A stretch of DNA of 27,626 bases from positions 1 through 27,626 of the forward strand of contig URVL01000009.1 in NCBI GenBank assembly GCA_900551265.1, written 5' to 3'. The position numbers and the translations under genes were made by a program. The notes under the pieces are model-generated. The model saw nothing but the letters and a program-made list of their open reading frames with translations, did not search any database and was not told the origin of the DNA. The DNA comes from an uncultured Eubacteriales bacterium. GTDB taxonomy: Bacteria > Bacillota > Clostridia > Oscillospirales > QAMX01. This document shows positions 22,212 to 27,626 of this stretch, piece after piece (the stretch's first letter is position 1; the number at the start of each line of letters is the position of its first letter).

Positions 22212-22233
22212 GATCGTAGCCTCTTTTCTATGG

Positions 22234-22278
22234 GATTCATATGAATCTATTTTAGCACAAGAGGGAACGCTCGGACAA
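22234..22278 (-). promoter_or_regulatory. Promoter of the GNAT operon with a 14-bp perfect palindrome
   Basis: On the minus strand TTGTCC (22273-22278) and TAAAAT (22249-22254) are separated by 18 bases. GATTCATATGAATC (22234-22247) is a perfect palindrome placed over the predicted start of transcription, suggesting a repressor site. Confidence 0.5.
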
Positions 22279-22312
22279 TGATGTGCCCCAAGACAAATTA
22301 TACATTTTCTAC

Positions 22313-22341
22313 TTGCAAAATAGGGGATAACCTTGTATATT
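22313..22341 (+). promoter_or_regulatory. Promoter of the MBL-VOC gene pair
   Basis: TTGCAA (22313-22318) and TATATT (22336-22341) are separated by 17 bases, 32 bases before the ATG. Confidence 0.55.
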
Positions 22342-22373
22342 AGTGATAGTAGATATGGAAAGGAGAAGCAGTC

Positions 22374-23132
22374 ATGAAAATTACCTTTTATGGGCAGTGC
22401 ACTTTTTTGATTGAGGCAGGTGGCGTACGTATCGTGACGGACCCATATTTGACGGACTCTATTGACCGTGGCCAGCCAGAGGGATCACCGTGGCACCGTG
22501 CGTTTCCGGCCCCTGTGACGTTGGATGAGCTGAAGCCGGATGTCATTCTGATTTCCCACGCGCATGGCGACCATTTTGACCGTGAGACGTTAAAGCCATA
22601 TTATGCGGCAGACGGAGCAGCGGCGCTCTATGTGCCGGAGCCTGTCGTACCGTTTGCGGCAAAACTTGGCCTCCAGGCCCGCCCGGCAAATGCTGACCGT
22701 GCGATTCAAGTTGGCGACGTAACCATTACGCCGGTGGCGTGTGCACACCAGAAGCTGCATCAGGACGACGACGGGCACTTTTTTGAGCTCTCCTATATGA
22801 TTGAGCACGAAGGGAAGAAAGTGTTCTTTGGCGGAGATATGTCGCTCTATGATGGTCTCACAGAAAAATTGGCTGCGATGGCGCCGGATGTCATGCTGAT
22901 CCCGGTCAATGGTGCGGACTATTACCGTACGGCCTCGCACTGCATTGGCAACACGAACTGTATTGAAGCTGCAAAGCTGGCAAAGGCGGTTGGCGTAAAG
23001 TACTATATTCCAACGCACCATGACGTATATTATCCCTATAACGGCTGCCGTGAGTCCTGGATTCTCGATGCCGCAGCCGACGCCGGAGTGGATGTACATA
23101 TTTTGAAGGTCTGCGAAAGCGAGGAACTGTAA
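22374..23132 (+). CDS. Metallo-beta-lactamase-fold hydrolase (UlaG/UPF0173-like)
   Basis: The 252-residue protein carries the metal-binding H62-x-H64-x-D66-H67 motif (SHAHGDHFD) after the family start MKITFYGQCTFLIEAGG. Further likely ligands are in C-A-H-Q-K-L, F-F-G-G-D-M-S-L, and the late P-T-H-H-D-V-Y. The plan is that of the UlaG/UPF0173 branch (L-ascorbate-6-phosphate lactonase and relatives), not of true beta-lactamases. There is no signal peptide, so it is cytosolic. AAAGGAG precedes the ATG. The next gene (VOC) follows after 39 bases, with no terminator between them. Confidence 0.82.
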   Translation: MKITFYGQCTFLIEAGGVRIVTDPYLTDSIDRGQPEGSPWHRAFPAPVTLDELKPDVILISHAHGDHFDRETLKPYYAADGAAALYVPEPVVPFAAKLGLQARPANADRAIQVGDVTITPVACAHQKLHQDDDGHFFELSYMIEHEGKKVFFGGDMSLYDGLTEKLAAMAPDVMLIPVNGADYYRTASHCIGNTNCIEAAKLAKAVGVKYYIPTHHDVYYPYNGCRESWILDAAADAGVDVHILKVCESEEL

Positions 23133-23171
23133 TTCTGGCAGAATAAATATAAAATGAGGAGGATATTACGT

Positions 23172-23564
23172 ATGAAACTGGATTATGCACATCTTGCCCT
23201 GTCTGTGCGCGATATGGAGAAGTCGATCGCATTTTACACGAAGGTTTTTGGCTTTACAAAGGCGTTCTCACTCAAGGATGAAGATGGTAACCCATGGATT
23301 GAGTATGTAAAAGTCGCGCCTGGTAAGTTTATTGAACTGTTCTATGGCAACGATAAGGAAAACGCCGGATCTTTTAACCATATTTGTTTTACTGTCGACG
23401 ACGTACAGGAAATGACCCGCCGGATTGAAGCTGCCGGCGAAAAGGTCACGATCGGTCCGAAGATTGGCGTAGATGGGAACTGGCAGGTCTGGACGGTGGA
23501 TCCGGACGGTAATAAAATTGAAATCATGCAATATGCAGAGAATGCGCCGCAGTTGCAATATTAG
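23172..23564 (+). CDS. VOC-family (glyoxalase I-like) metalloenzyme
   Basis: The 130-residue protein has two beta-alpha-beta-beta-beta modules. The four glyoxalase-type metal ligands can be seen: H7 (DYAHLAL), E55 (KFIELFYG), H70 (FNHICFTVDD) and E117 (NKIEIMQY). Lactoylglutathione-lyase-like enzymes share this pattern, but many VOC proteins act on other substrates. The ATG at 23172 has a GAGGAGG site 9 bases upstream; an earlier in-frame ATG overlaps it. It is cotranscribed with the MBL-fold hydrolase, which could be a glyoxalase II-like partner in aldehyde detoxification; this pairing is only a suggestion. Confidence 0.82.
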   Translation: MKLDYAHLALSVRDMEKSIAFYTKVFGFTKAFSLKDEDGNPWIEYVKVAPGKFIELFYGNDKENAGSFNHICFTVDDVQEMTRRIEAAGEKVTIGPKIGVDGNWQVWTVDPDGNKIEIMQYAENAPQLQY

Positions 23565-23573
23565 GTCATGGCG

Positions 23574-23624
23574 CTGCGTCCAAACGCAACTCGATGTTCG
23601 GGTGCGTGTGGACGCAGTTTTACT
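23574..23624 (+). terminator. Terminator of the MBL-VOC operon
   Basis: CTGCGTCCA (23574-23582) pairs perfectly with TGGACGCAG (23609-23617). An inner CGCA/TGCG pair extends the stem, and TTTTACT follows. Confidence 0.75.
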
Positions 23625-23686
23625 ATATGGAAATTTCATTGGAAGCGCGATTGACGTCGCGACATTGTGACGGTCTTTGGACAGTT

Positions 23687-24454
23687 TCAAAATCGTTCGT
23701 CCAAGGGTTCGTTGTCCATCAAAGCGGCGGAATCAATAGCAAAGATATGTGCGACTGTATCACGGAGTTTTTGCGCGTCGGAGAGGAAGACTTTTGCGTC
23801 GCCGAATGTCCCGACTGTCGTGGCGCCGTCGCGAATTGCCACAGGCTCAACCTTCCAGAACGTTTCTGAAATGAGCGGCGCGCAGTGACGGTGCTGTGGC
23901 GTGTGATGCCGTTTGCCCTCATAGTCGATCACGTAAAGATCTTGCGTACCTTCTGTCAACGTGCCAGGGATGTGCTCCCATTCTTCAACGCCGTGTATGT
24001 ACGTATTGCGCGTAAAATTAACGCCAATCAGCATGATTTGTGCGCCTCGCGTATAGAGACGGTGGTAGACGCCGCCTTCCGGGCAGGGCGTAACGGCTCG
24101 TTCTTCACCTGCGAGAAATTCTTCCGCGCCATGCCCAATTGCAGCCACAGAGTGTGTCGGATGTAAGGACCGGCGGACGCCTTCGCGTTTACGGAAGAGT
24201 TCCGGTAAAATACCAACGCATACAGGTGTATATAAGACGTCCATAACCGGATTTTGCATAGTTACATTGTTCCAGGTGTGGGTGGGAAATATGAGAAGGC
24301 CATTGCTCATGTACTCCATGAACGCGTCGAGTACTGTATCAGCACGCCCCTCCACGTCGCCGATACTTTTGTATGATGAATGAACCAGGAGCGTCCCGCG
24401 CGGATTAATACCGAGCCGCTTCAGGTCACGCATCAGGCTTTCTTTTGTATGCAT
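23687..24454 (-). CDS. AAC(3)-family aminoglycoside N-acetyltransferase-like protein
   Basis: The 255-residue protein starts MHTKESLMRDLKRLGI and carries the AAC(3) signatures L-L-V-H-S-S-Y-K-S-I-G (residues 22-32), L-L-I-F-P-T-H-T-W (near 53-61), and S-L-H-P-T-H-S-V-A-A-I-G (96-107), then M-L-I-G-V-N-F-T-R-N-T. The family acetylates the 3-amino group of 2-deoxystreptamine aminoglycosides. Chromosomal members such as YokD are common in Bacillota and often have no clear resistance role. AGGAGG precedes the ATG. A weak TGGACA/TAAGGT pair (17-base spacing) upstream may be its promoter. Confidence 0.82.
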   Translation of the reverse strand: MHTKESLMRDLKRLGINPRGTLLVHSSYKSIGDVEGRADTVLDAFMEYMSNGLLIFPTHTWNNVTMQNPVMDVLYTPVCVGILPELFRKREGVRRSLHPTHSVAAIGHGAEEFLAGEERAVTPCPEGGVYHRLYTRGAQIMLIGVNFTRNTYIHGVEEWEHIPGTLTEGTQDLYVIDYEGKRHHTPQHRHCAPLISETFWKVEPVAIRDGATTVGTFGDAKVFLSDAQKLRDTVAHIFAIDSAALMDNEPLDERF

Positions 24455-24534
24455 AAATCCTCCTGAATCTGTTGTTTACGTCTACCTTACCACATATCAG
24501 TAAAACTGTCCATAGACGTGCATCTTATTTCAAT

Positions 24535-24562
24535 AAAAAGAAGAAGATTTCTTCCTCTTTTT
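24535..24562 (-). terminator. Terminator of the tandem ABC exporter genes
   Basis: AAAAAGAAGAAGA (24535-24547) and TCTTCCTCTTTTT (24550-24562) pair with one mismatch. Both strands continue in A+T-rich sequence, so it could act in either direction. It is 55 bases after the exporter stop. Confidence 0.5.
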
Positions 24563-24616
24563 ATTTTCATAGAATGGAAAGTTGTATCTTGCAAGAAAGT
24601 ATCATGGTACGGTTGT

Positions 24617-26443
24617 TTAAAAAACAGACACAGCGTCCGCTTCCTTTCCGGCGTTTTCCCGGTACCACTGCTCCTGCGCCTCCCATAGACGGCGGTACTC
24701 ACCATCTTCCTGCAACAATTCGTCATGTGTTCCGATTTGGACTGCCCGGCCTTCCTGCAAAACAAGAATACGGTCGGCAAGCCGGACGGAACCAATGCGG
24801 TGCGTGACGATCACGGAAGTTTTGTCGCGGGAAAGCTCTGCAAAACGGTTGTAAATTCGTGTCTCTTCATAGGGATCGATGGCGGCAGTTGGTTCATCCA
24901 GAATGATGAGATTGTGTTCACGGTAAAAGCCTCGTGCAATTGCGATACGCTGCCACTGCCCGCCGGAAAGATCTATACCGTTAAACTCACGCGAGAGCAT
25001 GGTATCGTACCCATCTGTAAACGACGGGTCGGAGGGATCGGATCCGGTGATACGGAGAACCTCGTCAAGCCTGCCGTCACAATCGGTTTTCTGCGTATCC
25101 GAGATCGTAATGTTTTCCCGCAGCGTTATTTGATAACGCTGATATTTTTGGAATACGGCAGAGGTGTTGCGATAGAGAGCCTGCGGATCGACGTTACGCG
25201 TATCGACACCGTTATGTAGAACGGCACCGTCTGTTGGAAGGTAAAGCCCTGAAAGCAGGCGAATCAGAGTAGATTTGCCGGAGCCGTTTTCTCCCACAAT
25301 GGCGAGCGTCTCTCCACGATGCAGAGTAAAACTGACATGTGAGAGCGCCGGATGCTCTGCACCTGGGTAGGAATAACTGACGTCGCGGAACGTAATGGCG
25401 CCCCATTCGGGCGTTTCTTTGACTTCACCGCTGCGTTCCGGGAGTTGAAGAAAGCGGACGTAGTTGACCGTGGCGCCATAGTTCTGCGCAAGACGGCCGA
25501 TGTGCATCTGCACGACTTCTGCCATAAGGCTATATAGCATGCCGATATTGGAAAACACGGCCGCAAATGCACCGACGGTGATCTCACCCGCCATAAGCGC
25601 GGTGAAGAGCATGTAAAGAATCGCAAAGTACCCCAAAATTGTGACGACATTCATGGAGAGCTCGAACGCAGTCGAACGGATGTCCGCGCGCATGCGCAGC
25701 TTCAGGCAGAGCCGGTAACTTTCGACAAACTTGTCTTTGAAGTAGGCAAAGCCGCCGAGCAGGCGTGTCTCCTTGAAATATTCGCGGTCTGCAATCGCTT
25801 TTTCGTAGTATTCGTACTCGCGGCGTTTGGGCGCAGACTCGTCCTCAAGCTTTGCAAATACCTTTGCCCGAATAAACTGTGTCAGCGCCGTAGGGATAAA
25901 GACGATTACAATTGCCAGCACGAATGCGGGTTTCAATGAAAAGAGATACCAGCCGACAAAGATGAAGTAGGGGAGATAAAAAAACAGGATAAGCGCAATT
26001 ATAGTCATTAGATCCGTAGCGGCACTCGCGCCCTTTTCCGCCTTGTTGATATCGTCGAGCGCTGCCGTGTTTTCAAAAAGCTCAGGCGAGAGCTTTTTTA
26101 TGCGCGCATTGATATCAAAACGGAATGTCTGCATTTCGCGACGGATGTAAGCCTCCCACATATAGTTGGAGAGTCCGTTTAAAAACTGCGTAAAGATGGC
26201 TGTAAAGGCCAGCATGGCAAAGGCAATGCCTACGCCGCGCAGCGTTGCCATCCCTGTGGCAAGATCTGCTGCGGCATCGAAAAAATACTGCCGCACATAG
26301 ATGTCGAGTCCCCAAAAGAGTCCATGTACGATTGAGATAAGCATCGTACATGTAAACAAAACCGGGGAGATTTTTACGACCTTTGGCGCAATCACTTTCA
26401 GCAGGGAAAAGATGCTTACCGTATGTTTCTCCTCTTTTTTCAT
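24617..26443 (-). CDS. ABC exporter (permease-ATPase fusion), second of a tandem pair
   Basis: The 608-residue protein has an exporter-type transmembrane domain (about residues 20-320) and a C-terminal nucleotide-binding domain. Walker A is GENGSGKST (384-392), the signature is LSGGQ followed by WQR (492-499), and Walker B ends I-I-L-D-E with catalytic E517; the H-loop is in V-T-H-R-I. All ATPase motifs are canonical. The G-G-Q-W-Q-R signature is frequent in peptide/lantibiotic-type exporters. No N-terminal peptidase domain is present. The ATG at 26443 overlaps the stop of the upstream exporter gene by 4 bases (ATGA), and AAGGAG precedes it, so the two probably work as a heterodimer. Substrate unknown. 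Confidence 0.9.
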   Translation of the reverse strand: MKKEEKHTVSIFSLLKVIAPKVVKISPVLFTCTMLISIVHGLFWGLDIYVRQYFFDAAADLATGMATLRGVGIAFAMLAFTAIFTQFLNGLSNYMWEAYIRREMQTFRFDINARIKKLSPELFENTAALDDINKAEKGASAATDLMTIIALILFFYLPYFIFVGWYLFSLKPAFVLAIVIVFIPTALTQFIRAKVFAKLEDESAPKRREYEYYEKAIADREYFKETRLLGGFAYFKDKFVESYRLCLKLRMRADIRSTAFELSMNVVTILGYFAILYMLFTALMAGEITVGAFAAVFSNIGMLYSLMAEVVQMHIGRLAQNYGATVNYVRFLQLPERSGEVKETPEWGAITFRDVSYSYPGAEHPALSHVSFTLHRGETLAIVGENGSGKSTLIRLLSGLYLPTDGAVLHNGVDTRNVDPQALYRNTSAVFQKYQRYQITLRENITISDTQKTDCDGRLDEVLRITGSDPSDPSFTDGYDTMLSREFNGIDLSGGQWQRIAIARGFYREHNLIILDEPTAAIDPYEETRIYNRFAELSRDKTSVIVTHRIGSVRLADRILVLQEGRAVQIGTHDELLQEDGEYRRLWEAQEQWYRENAGKEADAVSVF

Positions 26444-27626
26444 GCGTACCAACTCCTTTGCGCCTCAAACATTTCCGCATAAATACCGCCTGCGGAGAGA
26501 AGCGCCTCGTGGCTGCCCTGTTCGGCCACACGGCCGCCGTCCAGCACAATGATGTCATCGGCCAGGCGTGCCGCACCGAGACGGTGCGTGATAAAAATGG
26601 TCGATTGCCCGGCGCTGATTTGACCAAACATCCGGTAGACTTCGCTTTCCGCCACTGGATCGAGTGCGGCGGTTGGCTCGTCAAGTATACGCATGTGCGC
26701 GGGGTTATAGAGAATCCGCGCAATGGCAAGGCGCTGCCACTGTCCGCCCGAGATATCCACTCCGCCCTCATGGATTTTACCGAGGTAGGTGTCATATCCC
26801 TGTGGCAGCTGCCGGATTGCTTCGTCGATGCCAATGAACTGCGCTGCTTCCCGGATTTTTGCTTCGTCGTAGGAAAGCACATTGCCAAGGGCAATGTTGT
26901 CCGCAACTTTGATGTAGTATCTTGCAAAATCCTGATAGACCACGCCGAACATCGCTTTGAGCTGCGCCTGCGTAAAGTCCCGGATGCTGCGCCCGCCTAT
27001 CAGGATTTCGCCTTCAAAATTATCGTAAAGTCCGGTTAAGAGCTTCGTTAACGTGGTTTTACCCGCACCGTTAACACCGACGATGGCATAGTGCCGTCCC
27101 GGCTCCAGCGTCAGATTCAAATTTCGCAGAATATCTTTTTCCGTACCGGGATAACGAAAACTGACATTTTGAAATGTAATCGTGCCAAAATTGACTGACT
27201 CTGCGGAGACAGGCGGATCAAGTGCGCCGTCTGTCTCTGTAAGGGCACAGAATTTTGTCAGATCGCGGAGATATTCCATGTTCTTGGCAAACGTATTTGT
27301 GGTAGAGGAAAGCTGCCAGGACATCATCTGCACCAGCGAAAGAGTCGCCGTAACGAGGGAAATAAACATACCGGATGAGAGCTCTCCGCGTGCGTAGGGG
27401 AAGAGCAGGATTGCAATAATAGAGAGCGAAAGGAGCGCCGTGATGATGGAGGACGCTTTCATACGGATAAACTGTTCTTTTAGCGTTTTCTGCTCGATAC
27501 GGCGCGACTGTTCATCGCGTTTCAGCCAACGCCGGTTAACGTCTTCCGTATAGCCAAACAGGGAACGCTCCTCCGCGGCCTCGCGCGATAGAATGACGTT
27601 TTTGAGATAATCGGCGCGGCGGCGGT
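26440..27626 (-). CDS. ABC exporter (permease-ATPase fusion), first of a tandem pair, partial
   Basis: The frame stays open to the right edge, giving at least 395 residues; the true start lies outside the window. The visible part covers the end of the transmembrane domain (including the charged stretch F-G-Y-T-E-D-V-N-R-R-W-L-K-R-D) and the whole nucleotide-binding domain. The ATPase motifs are Walker A V-N-G-A-G-K-T-T, signature I-S-G-G-Q-W-Q-R, and Walker B R-I-L-D-E-P-T. Both this subunit and its partner have a catalytic glutamate, so this pair has two canonical ATP sites, unlike the exporter at 8162-11801. The stop overlaps the partner gene by 4 bases. Confidence 0.88.
   Translation of the reverse strand, partial: RRRADYLKNVILSREAAEERSLFGYTEDVNRRWLKRDEQSRRIEQKTLKEQFIRMKASSIITALLSLSIIAILLFPYARGELSSGMFISLVTATLSLVQMMSWQLSSTTNTFAKNMEYLRDLTKFCALTETDGALDPPVSAESVNFGTITFQNVSFRYPGTEKDILRNLNLTLEPGRHYAIVGVNGAGKTTLTKLLTGLYDNFEGEILIGGRSIRDFTQAQLKAMFGVVYQDFARYYIKVADNIALGNVLSYDEAKIREAAQFIGIDEAIRQLPQGYDTYLGKIHEGGVDISGGQWQRLAIARILYNPAHMRILDEPTAALDPVAESEVYRMFGQISAGQSTIFITHRLGAARLADDIIVLDGGRVAEQGSHEALLSAGGIYAEMFEAQRSWYA

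Noticed and set aside
1..27626. tRNA, rRNA, CRISPR arrays and insertion sequences
   Set aside because: No tRNA T-arm pattern, rRNA segment, regularly spaced repeat or DDE transposase was seen on reading both strands.

Overview
The window looks like a Bacillota chromosome, most likely a gut-type Clostridia relative. This rests on strong AGGAGG-type ribosome binding sites, consensus TTGACA/TATAAT promoters, many hairpin-plus-T-run terminators, and families common in that group (HelD, DUF975, LURP-one, heterodimeric ABC exporters, fermentative D-lactate dehydrogenase). No rRNA, tRNA or CRISPR array was seen, so the genus cannot be named.

Region 1 (1 to about 6.2 kb) is one end of an integrative mobile element. 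It holds the 5' end of a very large conjugative-element protein (running off the left edge), a helix-turn-helix/sigma-70-like regulatory pair, a cargo operon (TetR regulator, membrane protein, alpha/beta hydrolase, cysteine-rich KTR protein), and a TnpW-like protein followed by a 547-residue large serine recombinase. The recombinase is the last gene of the element, and the junction with the host chromosome should lie shortly after 6156. The tetR promoter has perfect -35 and -10 boxes, and three related 21-bp operator-like sequences lie in and downstream of it. A chain of short, mutually exclusive hairpins precedes the tnpW-recombinase pair.

Region 2 (6.2 to about 16.4 kb) is chromosomal: a LURP-one-like protein, a divergent rhomboid-fold protein lacking the protease active site, a small orphan transcription unit (7802-8063), a heterodimeric ABC exporter with one canonical and one degenerate ATP site, a GH120-like beta-helix glycosidase, an ATC-hydrolase-like protein, a DMT-family transporter and a DUF975 membrane protein. 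Most of these genes have their own promoter or terminator, so this is mainly a row of short units rather than one long operon.

Region 3 (16.4 to 27.6 kb) holds HelD, a probable small RNA (18748-18845), D-lactate dehydrogenase, a SAM methyltransferase, a 29-codon hydrophobic small-protein gene with its own promoter and terminator, two GNAT acetyltransferases in an operon, an MBL-fold hydrolase plus a VOC-family protein, an AAC(3)-family acetyltransferase, and two translationally coupled ABC exporters (the first running off the right edge). The acetyltransferases, the AAC(3) protein, the VOC protein and the several exporters give the region a detoxification/resistance flavour, but no substrate can be read from the sequence.

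I did not find a clear large novel defence or biosynthetic system. The least explained signals are the two compact promoter-to-terminator units (18713-18845 and 20814-21029), the orphan unit at 7802-8063, and the regulatory architecture of the mobile-element cargo.
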